Source: Paralvinella palmiformis (Eukaryota; Annelida; Polychaeta; Terebellida; Alvinellidae). From it: a DNA stretch of 64,000 nt. Made by a program: the position numbers and the translations under genes. Below, one piece after another: positions 1 through 12,207 of this stretch; position 1 is the stretch's first letter; each line of letters starts with the position of its first letter. Location of the stretch: assembly GCA_025642065.1 (NCBI GenBank), contig JAODUP010000841.1, forward strand, positions 107,434 through 171,433. Reading direction: 5' to 3'. The notes beneath the pieces are model-generated. The model saw only the letters and a list, made by a program, of their open reading frames with translations. It had not been told where the DNA came from and ran no database searches.

Positions 1-1255
1 TAATAATGTTAATAAATCACTAGAGTCTGGATATAAAATTGGTCACATCACTGAAATAGCTTTTGTTCAGGTGAAAAATTATATTATGATGGTAACTTAG
101 GTAAGTTAGCATTATTTGTTCTTCTGGACCTGTCTACTGCATTTGATACAGTTGACCATACATGTACTTTTCTCTAGTTTGAAAGACATGTTCGGTCTGT
201 CAGGTGAAGTACTTGAATTGTGTCGATCCTATCTGGAACACTGTTACCAGAGAGTGCCTGTTCATGGTATTTTATCTGATATTCAGAATTTGTTATCTGG
301 TGTACCACAGTGTTCAGTTCTACGTTCTCTGGTTTTCACAATGTATACGCGCCCTCTTGGGATCATTGTACAGCGATATGGGATTAAATATCACTTGTAT
401 GCTGATGGCACATAGCAGTATATATCACTGGATCCTGACAATGAGTCAAATTTCTCCTCTTCCTTGAATAATTTAGAACATTGTATTGCTACTATTCGGC
501 TATGGATGACTCAAAATATTCTAAGATTAAATGATAGTAAAACAAATATTATATATTACAAATGTACTGACATGTATGAACATGTCACATCAGTATGCCG
601 AGCTGCCATATTAAAAATATCCACTGCTTAAAAACATTACTGATACAAAAGTCCTTGCTGTGGTCAAGGCCTTTGTTACATTTCGTATAGACTATTGTAA
701 CTTTCTGTTATATGGTATATCTGATTATAACATCAATCACCTTCGGCGAATTAATAATAGTGCAGTTCGCATATTAACAAATACTCAAAACATTTATATC
801 GTCCTAATTTTGCAAAAACTACATTGGCTACCTGTTAGACAGCGTATACATTTCAAGATTTATTTTACTAACAACTTATAAATCTGTCAATGATGTGACA
901 CCTGAATACTTGTGTGTTCTGGTGTCCATTAGAAAGTCATCCCGAAAACTCAGGTCATCCAGTCAGATACTATTGCAGGTGCCCGTGTTTCGGGTTTGAG
1001 TCGTATGGTGATTGTGCATTTAATGTTGCAGCACCCACTTTGTGAAATAGTTTGTCGGCAGATATTAGAAATGCGTCGTTTCTTGAAACTTTTAAATCCG
1101 TTATAAAAACACACCTGTTCAAGGTCGCTTTCACAGATAATGATTATCATTTAAATATCTATTTGAATTTTACAGACATATTATTTGTAAAGCGCATTTG
1201 AATCGTTCCTGATAGTAAGGACGCTTTATTAAATAAACTTTAATATTACTACTAT
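1..1255 (+). mobile_element. Decayed jockey-like non-LTR retrotransposon (RT and C-terminal part)
   Basis: Translation gives the core of a LINE reverse transcriptase in broken frames. Near 115-160 there is LLDLSTAFDTVDH (the palm motif with its first Asp). GVPQCSV lies near 298-320, and YADGT near 395-412 where active enzymes have YADD. A C-terminal piece (LHWLPVRQRIHFKI) follows in another frame at about 810-865. The copy ends in AT-rich sequence with a GCGCATTT stretch and ATT triplets at 1190-1255. Frameshifts, stops and the lost catalytic Asp mean it is dead. The left end lies outside the window. The clade (jockey group) is judged from motif wording only. Confidence 0.85.
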
Positions 1256-2405
1256 TCTTTTTTGAATAAATTAAATGTTGAAATTGATTATATTATACGT
1301 TAGTTTTGGGCATTATTTCAAAAGATGCGTGGGTTGAAGATCTACTTACCTGTTGCATATTCGTTGGCCTAGTCTCGTGAAGAAAGCGTTAATTCTTCTG
1401 AACCTGAACGGATGACACAACTCAAAAGAAACAACGTATCGTAAGACAATAGTATAACGAACGAAAATGGCTTGATACACGATGACATTAGACAACATCG
1501 GAGTGTGTTTAGTTAATCGAATGGCAATCAGGTCAGAATCACTTAAAGGGTATCTGTTTTAATGTCGGAATACGAATTTATGTCGACAAAACCAAACATG
1601 TTAATTGGTATATTGATGATTCGAGGACCAACAAAATGTTTGTAGCACTATCAGAAATATATTCATCAGATGACTAGCTGCTAGTTTTGCCTTATTGCAA
1701 GCCCCGTACTCCATAAAAAAGTTTGATGTCTTCATCTGAAGCCATAATGTTTGAAGGTTATGTTTTGTTTTGCAATTCGTGGTAATAATTTTAAATTGAA
1801 CCAATTAGATTACTTACGTGACGCGCCATGCTTGTAGCCAATCTAGCTACTCCAATGAGAAGACGAGAAATTATCTAGATCGATGGCAAACGACTTCTGC
1901 TAACTGACATTCTCGAACTCGGAATACTATCTGATACAAGTAAAGTACCGCTTCTCTTATAGATTAGTATTTAAAAAAAGAACAATCCTTGGTTTGAATG
2001 CATTAGGAACTGGCTGGTGGATTTAGCAATAATTGGGACCTTGATTGGGTGAGGTGAAAAAGCCATGGATTATATACCTAGAAGCAGTATCCTCTCAATG
2101 TAGTTGCTGATGTTAATGGATTATAAAGATCCACAATAAAAGAAGAAAATGCAAACGAGTAAGACTTTTAGCTCTCAGGCTATAAAAGAACAAATTTAGT
2201 TATGACCAATAAATAAATTATTACTAAATAAATTGCCAAATTTCCATTATTTTGAATCATAAGACCATTCCTTGTCTTTTGAATACTTGTTTTACAAATC
2301 CGCCGACCACAGCTGAAACCCGCCGCCGGCAAATAAAATCGATTATTAGAGATCTATTTTCCCGCCGACCCGCCTGAACGTCTTGCAGATTAGGCTACCA
2401 CGTGG

Positions 2406-2637
2406 CCTAATCCAAGATGGCGACAGGTCAGTTTCACTTTGAAATTATCACGGCCATATTTTCGATGGCGATTTTAAGTAGATCTCCGAAAAGTTCGAAC
2501 TATTTATGTGTTTCTTGATGAGTGGGAGTTATAATTAGTTTAAATTGACAAGATTTCTACGCTTGAAGACCTATTTACTGTAGAAATAACTGAAATAATT
2601 TCGAAGTGGAACTAATCTGTCACCATCTTCGATTAGG
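2406..2637. mobile_element. MITE-like long inverted repeat
   Basis: A 43-base left arm at 2406-2448 (starting CCTAATCCAAGATGGCGACA) pairs with a right arm at 2595-2637, which read in reverse complement starts CCTAATCGAAGATGGTGACA. There are only a few mismatches, and about 146 bases separate the arms. Long arms with a short non-coding core are the usual form of a miniature inverted-repeat element. I could not fix the target-site duplication or the superfamily. The flank at 2290-2400 is unusually GC-rich for this window (CCGCCGGC, CCCGCCGACC) and may belong to the same element. Confidence 0.6.
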
Positions 2638-3557
2638 CTGACAGTGACATGTCTAGGGTTTACTTTTCGCTGCCGATTCATGATCAAAATGCATATTGAT
2701 TATATAATTATTCCTTGAAATAAGTAGTTACAATAGAAATTCTAATTTTAATCATTTCTTGTCCGAGACAGTTATCTCCGTTTACAAACTGACAATATGA
2801 TATCACGTTTTTTTGACAGTACGAAGATTAATCCGAGGTGGAATTCCCAAGATAAACGTCTGTATTTTATGACAGCGTATATTACAAAAGTCAACTGAAA
2901 CTGGAGAACTTATTTCGCTTAGTTTCCAATATATAATGAAAGGATGTATTATTCTATAGAGGATGCTCTCTAACAATGAGTAAACACTAAGTGAGGCTAA
3001 TAACCATTATAGGATAAGCCCAAAGATAAGCGGATAATATAGCATTCATTAAAGACAAGACACGCAAACGTTCTCATAGCGACGATATCAAACATCAGTC
3101 TGAGATGCTACAGAGAGATAATTATTTCCAAATATTTATCATATTCGTTGTTAGTCAAATCATACGTAGCAGACAAAGTCGGCTTTAATTTTAGTTGTTA
3201 CCAAATTATAAAATGAGACTATAAAAACAATAGAAAACGGTAAACAAAGCTATTGTTAGGATTGTATACTATAATTGTTATTCACCCGAGTGATGTGTTT
3301 ATCTGGTGATCACCTTTTATGAAATCAATAAGATGAAGCAAGTGTTAGGTTTGTAATAAGGTCGTTGTATATCTATGTTATTGGTCACGTCATTACATAT
3401 GAAGGTTGTATTTTTAAGCATAATTGAGAGGTTTTGAAAATAATGATGGCTACAAAGGTGCGGCTTTTATTTACTTCTTATATTCATCACTAATACGCTT
3501 ATAGACATTGTTTGATTACCGACATTCATAATGATTCATATGTATTTGACTAAATTA

Positions 3558-3558
<1 letters not shown>

Positions 3559-3593
<35 letters not shown>
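3559..3593. repeat. (TA)n microsatellite
   Basis: An uninterrupted TA dinucleotide array in intergenic DNA. Confidence 0.95.
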
Positions 3594-3596
<3 letters not shown>

Positions 3597-5550
3597 TGAA
3601 GGCAGCCACACAAAGACTGACGACAAACTGCGCAGAGAGTCTGTCTTAGATTAAGTTATACAAAAACGTTACGACACACTTGAGCTGTCTCTGAAGAGAT
3701 ATCATTATTATTATGTGAGTATGAAGGTCTACATTAACAAATCTGCCATTAGTTGGATTCAGTCTTGGCAATAAGAAAGGCTAGTTATAGTCGGACTTTG
3801 CATGCAACCTGGCTTAATTACTGCGTTTTATGGAATAAATATGGTATCAAATAATGGGTGGCAGGAAATTGCTTCACGAAGAGCCTCGATGGGCTGATTG
3901 CTTTGTGCAGTAAACTGCTGGGTTTCTCAGTACGAGAGTAGAGAGGCTGATAATGTCGAATAGGTAACCCAGTAACGTGATCATTTACATTAATGGCTGT
4001 AGAATGGAGAATAGCCAAAACTAATTATAGAACCCTAGTGAGAATAATACGATTTGGAGAAATAATTTGAATAACCATCAATTGCTACTAATCGGGTAGA
4101 AACTTCTAATCACCTTAATGTGTATGGAGCATGGAGACATGAAAGATGAAGGAGGCTTAATAAGAATACTGAGAACTTGATATACACCTGTACAAATTAT
4201 GAAGGTAGCATTTTAATACAAATGTACTGTACTTTGTATTGGCAAATATATGCATTATATTTTTAGGACAAAAATATGAGAATGGGTTTATATATTTGTT
4301 TATATCAGTAGAGAATGCCATTTTCTATCTGAGAATACCTTATCATGTTTATTTATGTGAAAAAGAGTCGTTTTATTGATAGTGGATGATCAAATGTGAT
4401 CATCAGTTCGTATATGAGTATCCAATCTCACTTGGTGCCCGGAAATATGTTGTCATCAAATATTCGGGGACTGAATGTTAATTTCTATCTATGAATAGAG
4501 AATGCCATTTCTTTTTTTCTTGGAATTGATTACATGCCGTATTTATAAATATCCAATCATTTCCTATCTAATCACATATTATAGTCTGATATCTGAGAAG
4601 GGACTAATTATGCATGCTGGATCAGATACGTCCAGAAGACAAATACAGCATAACTTTCCAAATTGCTTCGTTCCGTTATTATCTGTTTTTAACAAAAAAG
4701 ACCATTTATTAAACCATTCACCAAACAGCAGAAGAGTGTTTAAGAATCCAGTTAGATTATTTTTGCGTGTATCTATTTATGGTTCCGGGTCCAGTGATAC
4801 ATCATTGGTATATGGCCTTTAAAGGTTTCACAGCATAAAGGGCTGTACTTATTTTCCATAACCTATACGCTTAAATGGCACCACGAACTCATCAGTAGCC
4901 AGTTGATTCAAGCCGAGAAGCAGCCATGTTTTAATCGACACTTTTATCACCGAGTCCTCATCCCCAGACAGACACAAACAACGATCTTATTTGTAATAAT
5001 AATCATAACAAAGTTGGCGTGAAGCATATTGTCAACAATTTTTTGTTATACTCACCTCTATGTAAATCTGATTAGTGTGTAAATATTGTAAACATTTACA
5101 ATAATATAGCAAATGCATATAACAAGTTTACACCAAATCACCATAGATCAGACATTGAGGCACAAAAATGAATTACATTCGAATCTTCAATGGTGATATA
5201 CCCGACATGGACACAGTGTGACACACCCACTGGAGAGAAGAAAATAAACGAGACCGACTTAAAACTGAATAGATAAATGTTTCCTTCCCTAGACAATAAA
5301 TCCGGTAGTATATGATCCAGATACATACAAATTGTATTGTTCTTTAGCTAATCAAACGCGAAGATTATTATAATAATAATAATGGCCGAAATGGCAGTTA
5401 TTTTAAGAGGCGTAGCTACCTCAAATGAGGGAGACTCATAAGTTCGGTAATTTACTGCTTCACCATTAGGACTTAATTCTAAACGAACGTAGAATTTAAA
5501 ATAGATGGCATATTCGGTGGAGAAAACATTGCCAGTTACCTGGTTAGATG

Positions 5551-5620
5551 AAAAACTCTGCCTGCTATAATGCCACGGCCGGGATTCGAACCTGCGACCT
5601 CCAACACAGCATGACTATGA

Positions 5621-5622
<2 letters not shown>
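5551..5622 (-). mobile_element. tRNA-derived SINE fragment
   Basis: On the minus strand the sequence reads GGAGGTCGCAGGTTCGAATC, with a perfect RNA polymerase III B box (GGTTCGAATCC) at 5582-5592. Only the B-box half is seen, because the upstream side runs into a (TA)n array at 5623. No acceptor stem closes, so this is a SINE piece and not a tRNA gene. Confidence 0.6.

Positions 5623-5664
<42 letters not shown>
5623..5664. repeat. (TA)n microsatellite
   Basis: A TA array that abuts the tRNA-like SINE fragment and is perhaps grown from its tail. It creates artificial Tyr-Ile repeat reading frames on both strands. Confidence 0.95.
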
Positions 5665-5667
<3 letters not shown>

Positions 5668-6099
5668 AAGAACACTGCTATTTTGTACAAAGATATTTGT
5701 AGTTATATGCCCTCAAAGACCAAATACAAATCGGATAAAACCCCAGTTACAGTACATACCAGACCACATTGGTAAAGTTGCAGCTGGCAGAATTCTTTGC
5801 CATTTTATCTGAACCACTTGCTATTTTAAGCAAGGAATTCATTAGCAATGGACCTGTACCTCTCACCCCCACCAGAAATATAGCTACATCACAGAAGAAC
5901 ATAGGCAAATTATAGTTTATCAATAATATCTATTTTTATTTAGTTACATCTTACTCTTGGGTATCATTTGAGTGGTTTCTGCCAGTAAGGCCATTTTATT
6001 TAATCCACATTATTATTAGTATTTCAGAGAGATTTAAAACTTAATATGTCCTTGACCGACATCTCGCTCTTCCATTTCCAAAATCCATTTAAAAGAAAA

Positions 6100-6175
6100 C
6101 ACGCGGTGCAGTGTTTATAGCACTGCACTGTAAATCTCGAGGTTATGGGATCGAATCAGGCTCAATTATGTTTGT
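6100..6175 (+). mobile_element. tRNA-derived SINE fragment
   Basis: The plus strand reads GCGGTGCAGTGTTTATAGCA, then a degenerate B box GGGATCGAATCAGG at about 6147-6160. The spacing from the possible A-box region to the B box fits a tRNA head. It is degenerate and only a fragment. Confidence 0.5.
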
Positions 6176-6439
6176 GGAATATGCTTTCCTAGAGAGTGTT
6201 CCGTATACAATGTGGTAACAGCACAAAAATGCTTTGGCTCTAGTGAATAATGATATGATTTAAACCATCCAATGAAAACCAGCCAATATATTATCTTAAA
6301 AAAACAATGAACTCAAAACTATTTGGTACTTCTACATATATTTATAATAACGAAAAATAAAACATCGAAGTCCATTATGCTCACAGTTGAGTGATTTAGC
6401 CTCGACACTGGGCTTACGTGATCTGGTAGAGGGGTAGCA

Positions 6440-6548
6440 TCTGGGTACATTTCCCACAGACACGGACAGAAGTCGGATTTGAACTCACACCTTCGAAGTT
6501 TGCAGCGCAATGTTTTAACCACCGAGCTTTCGGAGCGCCATCCATTCT
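6440..6548 (-). mobile_element. tRNA-derived SINE fragment
   Basis: On the minus strand the head reads GGATGGCGCTCCGAAAGCTC, then GGTGGTTAAAACATTGCGCT (A-box region), then GAGTTCAAATCC (B box, 6473-6484). This is the order and spacing of a tRNA-derived polymerase III promoter. The anticodon arm does not form properly, so I call a SINE. Confidence 0.65.
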
Positions 6549-7065
6549 GTTCACAAGATGGCCGCGTAACATAAATAAAATCCCATCTTCTTAGAGCTCA
6601 CTTATTTTACTTAGAAGCTTTAAAGTATTAAATTACCCAGCGAACAGATAATATTACAGCATTTACCGCAGCACATCTCACTCACCTGGGAGCATTTTTC
6701 AACATTATTTAAGATTCGTGAAGCATACGTAATTAAGATTGATACTTGTATAAGAAATGAAAACATGTTTCTATTTAATAGGTTTTTTTTTAAATAAATG
6801 TTTTAATGGATATAACTACATATAGTTTTGAACACCAAATTCAGGAACTCGTAAATTAAAAATACTGAATGATCTTTTCTCGTTGTCTAATTTATAGAAT
6901 TCTATAATTAGACGCATCTCCTGTATTTATAGTCACACTCGATGCCTCCAATGTCTTCACTCTATGAAATGGTACTTTTTTCCTTCTTTTATCCGAATGT
7001 CATATGTATCTTGTTTCTTACCATGTACGCATATATCTAGCAGAAATGTCTCGACTCGAGATAAT

Positions 7066-7070
<5 letters not shown>

Positions 7071-7117
<47 letters not shown>

Positions 7118-7151
7118 TGTCATCCATTGACCTAAATATTTAGGTCAATGG
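7071..7151. repeat. (TA)n array followed by a perfect 28-base palindrome
   Basis: A TA array runs from about 7071 to 7115. A few bases later, 7124-7151 is a perfect palindrome of two 14-base arms (CCATTGACCTAAAT and its complement) with no loop. The flanking TA array could help cruciform extrusion. Confidence 0.9.
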
Positions 7152-7429
7152 TATCATCCAATAAACGGTTGTATTTTTTTAATCGTAATATTAGTGCAGT
7201 AGGCTTCGCGGGATCCATGACCGTCTATTTTCTGCGAAATGACATGAAATCCACCACTGACCGATCACATTTTTCTAAATAATTTGAACGCGTTTTTAGT
7301 TTATAACTCGCACGTAAAAACATAGCCAACGGCCATAAACGAGTAGATTTATTAATCACAAACTTAATTACACAGCACCTTGGCTCAATCAGCCAAACAA
7401 ACAGCCCAACCACAACCCTCATTTATTGT

Positions 7430-8618
7430 GTGACTCCACCCACCCGCTATTTGTCTGCTCATTGGACGCGGAGGGATCATTTGATGCGATTCCCCACAGT
7501 ATAATATTTGACAAAGCTATAAATGTGGTGCCTGACCCATGTTGGAGACTTTTATACTATTGGTATACTAAAATTAATGGGACAATTGCCTTAGTAAGAA
7601 CATTAGCATTTTTAAAGGCACACGGCAAGGGGGAATTTCCTCGCCATTTCTCTTTAATATATTTTACCAGGACTTAACCCAAGAATTGTTCAGAACTGTT
7701 AGTGGTATTAACATTGATAATTGTTCCTACAATACATTCTGTTATGCTGATGATGTTATGTTAGTTAGTACGACAGTAAAAGGTCTACAAAAGTTGATAG
7801 ATGTCGCAGAAAATTACATTAAATGTCATGGTCTCCGATTTAATCCCCTAAAAACATAGTGTATTATTTATGGAAAACATTATTTTGTCAATGATCCAAC
7901 GTGGTGCATACTTGGGTGCAACTTTGTCCAATAATAATAAGAATCATGTTGACAAACGGATTAAAGCCTGTAGAAGGGCATTTTATTCTCTCCAATCTGC
8001 CGGATTATGTAAAGGGGGAGTATCCCCGGACACAATGGCTCATATATGGAAGGCTGCAGTCCAGACAGTTTTGTCTTATGCCACCCAAAGTATGTGTCTT
8101 CATAAATCAGACTTTCAAGCCCTGGGCCGAACTCAATCTCGCTTGCTGAAAGCAGCTCTGGGTTTAAGCAAAATTAAAAAAAACACGCCTTTGTTACAGG
8201 CGCTGAAAATTTATAAAATTTCCGATTTAATAAGTGGATACACACTGAGCCTGTTGAAATCTCACTTCAGTAATAATTCCATATCACGAAAATTTAATTA
8301 TCAGGTGCAATGATATATGTCAAAATAACGGTATTTCCATGTGGAAATTTGTTTTTGATGATAATTATACCAATGTTTGCAAAAATCAAATGAAATGTTT
8401 TATTAAACATTATGGAGTTATTGACTCTATACATTATCTCTTACATAGTTATAATACCGGTTGTAATAGAGAGATGGTACAGATGTTACTTATGCCTTTT
8501 TAATACACAGGTACTTTTATTCTAGTATTTTTAACATCTTATCGCATGATATTTTATGTATTGATGATGTTGTACTTCCCCTCCGGGAGGTAAAATATGA
8601 ATAAATAAATAAATAAAT
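7430..8618 (+). mobile_element. Decayed non-LTR retrotransposon with AATA tail
   Basis: Reverse-transcriptase motifs appear in changing frames: LDAEGSFDAIPH at about 7455-7490, GKGEFPRHFSLIYF near 7625-7670, and FCYADDVMLVS with an intact YADD at 7738-7770. The C-terminal part runs as one frame over 7895-8310 (RIKACRRAFYSLQSAGLCK onwards). The 3' end carries a small hairpin, CCCCTCCGGGAGG, at about 8578-8590 and an (AATA)n tail to 8618, as expected of a LINE 3' end. Frameshifts and stops (for example at 7675 and 7857) make it inactive. I do not assign a clade firmly. Confidence 0.85.
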
Positions 8619-10616
8619 ACCTTTGATCCTTTTTGTTAATTCACAGATATTGCGTATGTTTTATTTATTGCAACTAGGAATCATATTTAGTGTATAAAGA
8701 CCTGTTTTGATCATATATATACAATGCTGACGAAACTGCGCTCTACTACAAGACAAGACACTAGCTCTCAAGACTTACGATAAGCCTTAAGGTTTTACCC
8801 TACTCCTGTGCACAATACAGGTGGGAAAATACAAACTGTTTTAATTTCAAAAGCAGATACACAAACAAATACATTTATTTGTGTACATGCACCTATGAAC
8901 ATTCATTTATTGGTTCATATATTTGCTACCTTCATCTGAAAAACATGCACTATCTCTGGCCGATTATTATCACCAATCAAACATGGCTATTACTTTTTGT
9001 GCAATTTTGCAGAAAAATTTTATTTTCCACACAAACACTGAGGTAAGATTTGTTTAAGTCAACAAATGATGAACATTTATGAAATAAACAGTTGTGTGTA
9101 ATCTTTAAGGATGGTGCAAAACAGGGTGAATACATGGACTCCCTATTTTCGCCTACGAGTGCTCGGTTTCGCTTCGCGGTCCACCTATAATACGATCGAC
9201 AGCTTGTTGACTCCAACATCCGTGTTATATTAAGTGCTTAGCGTACAATCAATGCTTTTTCGCGTTCTCGTTCTTGATAGAAACATTACACTACATAACA
9301 TAATGGGGAACAGCTACGATTATAAGAAAATAGGTGAACCCCCCCACTGAATCAAACGTATCAACAGGTAGAATCTGCTCATTACCTATAAAAACCAAAG
9401 AAGATTATGTAACGACTGTCCGTCACTGTATGACAAAAGAAATGAATATCTGTGTTACTGATTAACATTGTAACATTCCTTTATCACGATATGGATTATT
9501 TGAGTGGCATTAAAAAGTAGATAAATATTGGTTGTAGCTTGAAGAGTACATGTATAACTCGTCTCAGGTATGTGGATGATATGGTGCCGATGGAGACGTC
9601 AGTGGTTTAATTTATTTTTATATATTGTTGCGAACTATATTCCAAAAAGCATAGTACAAGTTTTAATACGAAAATAAAACCTGTAATGCCAAAATGTCTT
9701 TTAATTAGTGTGATATTTCATACATTGAGAGTATATGGGTTTTATTTACACTTAATATGTCTAAACATGATGATAATGATGATTTGTTAAAGCATACTAG
9801 ATTCACATACGGGGTGTGAAACATGGTTATTAATAAGTTGCATAGATGTGAAGCCTCAACATTCTGTTTTGTTGACACTTGTAGACACACTTGTAGACAC
9901 TTCATTGCCAGAACATTAACAAAAGCAACAGTATATGTTAGTATTTCTATCGACATGGTGGAAATCAATGTTGATCCTTTTTATTTGATATTACAAAAAT
10001 CTATAACTAACTTCAAGAAATTATTTACTGTTGTCAAACAATGTTTAATATAATACGCTTGAAGGATGTCTCCGGATCGCTGACCGCCATCTATGTTCTT
10101 ATCCAATACTTGCATATCCGACTTTATTAGAAAGCTATATCCAGTCAACCATCAAACATGCACCATGTGCCAACGACGAAATGCTCCATGGGCTCAGCCT
10201 ATCTTTAAAACTCTTCGTAATGGATATGTTGATGTGGCGTTTCTGAAGATATCCGACACCGAAGTATTTTTGCCAACAAACACCAAATTCCCCGAGTTTA
10301 TTCGCGACTGGTGGCTAGGCATATTCGTCACATATAACTGCTCTAACCTAATTTGCCGTGAAATAATTTCACTTATCTTTAACATAAGGTGAAACAAATG
10401 AATACCTTGAACAAATCTCGGTATAACACGAATAAATATCAAACTATTATCTAATGCGTATATATTTTTATATTAAAACAAATGTAAATGTTTCAGTATC
10501 CGAATTTAGCTTTCACTTTGAAACTTTCTGAAAATTTTCATGTGAACATCATTTAAAGCGCTTAAAGTTTTTATTTAAGTGTACCTGTATTCATTTACTA
10601 CACCAATAACTTTTAT

Positions 10617-10619
<3 letters not shown>

Positions 10620-10656
<37 letters not shown>
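10620..10656. repeat. (CA)n microsatellite
   Basis: A run of about 18 CA units. Confidence 0.95.
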
Positions 10657-10658
<2 letters not shown>

Positions 10659-11958
10659 TAATATACATATTTAATGGGCTTTGACAATGAGCGTGACAAC
10701 TCGGTGAAGCAGCTATTAAATTTTAAGTTAAAACATTGAGTTATTTATTTATTCAACAGAAAATGTAATTTGTTTATCTTGTTTAGCAATATTTCGTCCG
10801 CCAAAAAAGAATCCAGTCAATGTCAGTAACTGATTACTAATAGTCATCTGATTGATTCCAGTTATGTGGCAAACTCTTCTTATTCACATCTTAACTAACA
10901 GCAGAAAGTTAACGCAGAAATTAAACAAAGCACAAATGTATCCTAGTGTTTACGTCTAATTGACGAGTGACAGGTTTATATACTATCGGTCTGCTCTTCT
11001 CTACAGCGAAATGAAATCTGATGGGACGTACTAATTAGTTTAAGACAGTTCGTTAAAAGCATACATACATACAACTGTCAAATATAATGGCTCATAGATG
11101 ATAAAACTAGCCGTGGAACAACACCGAGTCATGCTGTTTGAAATACTCTTCCAAAACTATCCGCGCCGACCGTATGTGAAGATGAAAGATGGGCTTATTC
11201 CGGGACAATAAACTGATAAATCTAATCTGGGTTTGATTCAGCTAAACTAATTACGGACATACCGTATTTTGTGCCAAAACTTCATTGATAAACTTATTCG
11301 TTTCAATATTTGGACTAGATATAGCACATAATTGGCCTTTTTTGTTTGTTTTATTGTAAATGGTAGCAGATGTATAAGAAACTAAAACGAATAAATAATA
11401 ATACATGTACTTGTTATAGGATAATTTTTTTCCAGTCGACATGACAAAATAACTATTGTGATCTACGCAGGACTAACAATAACTAATAATCGGTGAATTA
11501 GTTACATAGCCCATTATATGTTTACATCTTTGTTGTTACGGCTATCCTTTTTTTTCCTTATTATTATTCAGTTTTCACGGCAGCATATTATTATTATATT
11601 GCTCAGCAGAATGTCCTAATTCTACCTTCTCTAACCATATTATTTCTTTATATTTTCAAATTTCAATTTAGTTTTGTTCTGGAATTCAAATAAAATTAAC
11701 CCTTTTTTCATATCTTCTTAATTATCATCTTAATCCAAAAGTTACACCAAAAGTTAGAAAGCGATGTCTATATTAAACATCTTTCTAGTAACTACTGAAC
11801 AATTTAATATGAAAACAAACAGACAAATTGATTATTTGGTTATACATGGAAACTTATTTAAGATAGAAATCATATCTAAAATGAGCAGTCTCTATAAGAT
11901 CATCATACTAAGGTGAACAAGATAATACCTTTTCGCTAAAACGTTGTACCATATAACC

Positions 11959-11964
11959 TTTATT
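11959..11964 (-). terminator. Candidate polyadenylation signal AATAAA
   Basis: A minus-strand AATAAA at a plausible distance downstream of the TAG at 12210-12208. Such hexamers are frequent by chance in AT-rich DNA. Confidence 0.3.
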
Positions 11965-12207
11965 TATTGTAAGCCACTGTATTCAGCCTTTTCAGAGAAT
12001 ACTGCAAAAGGATCAATTACAGTGTTTCAAAGTAGTCATATAAGTCACCAACTATCGCCGAAGATAATCAGAGAGTGATCTAAACAGTTGCTTCTTGTTG
12101 TAAGCGGCAACTAATTTAAATAAGAGATTTTCTTCTGGACTTTAAGGTTTGGTCGATGATGTTGGCACTTACAAAAAGACGCACTATGGTCTTATAGCAA
12201 AGCAAGT

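Larger units (their letters stand above)
1256..5550. other. Intergenic stretch without a supportable gene
   Basis: I see no exon or conserved protein here. It holds a long inverted repeat (2406-2637, listed separately) and a (TA)n array at 3559-3593. A short direct repeat AGAGAATGCCATTT occurs at about 4310 and 4497. The 106-codon frame at 4502-4822 has no recognisable motif, no flanking splice signals and ordinary AT-rich composition, so I do not call it a gene. Confidence 0.6.
8619..12207. other. Intergenic stretch downstream of the unrecognised minus-strand gene
   Basis: No supportable gene is seen. Open frames at 9823-10053, 10093-10392 and 10194-10442 overlap on both strands, lack splice context and match nothing I know. 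A (CA)n array sits at 10620-10656. A minus-strand AATAAA (11959-11964) lies about 245 bases past the stop codon of the gene that ends at 12208 and could be its polyadenylation signal. Confidence 0.5.

Noticed and set aside
4502..4822. 106-codon open frame as a gene
   Set aside because: It has no motif, homology or splice context, and such length is expected by chance in a window of this size.
5570..5600. tRNA gene (perfect B box)
   Set aside because: No acceptor or anticodon stems form and the head is lost. It is a SINE fragment, as are the other B-box sites.
9705..10442. Overlapping open frames on both strands
   Set aside because: None has family motifs or convincing splice borders, and the frames conflict with each other.
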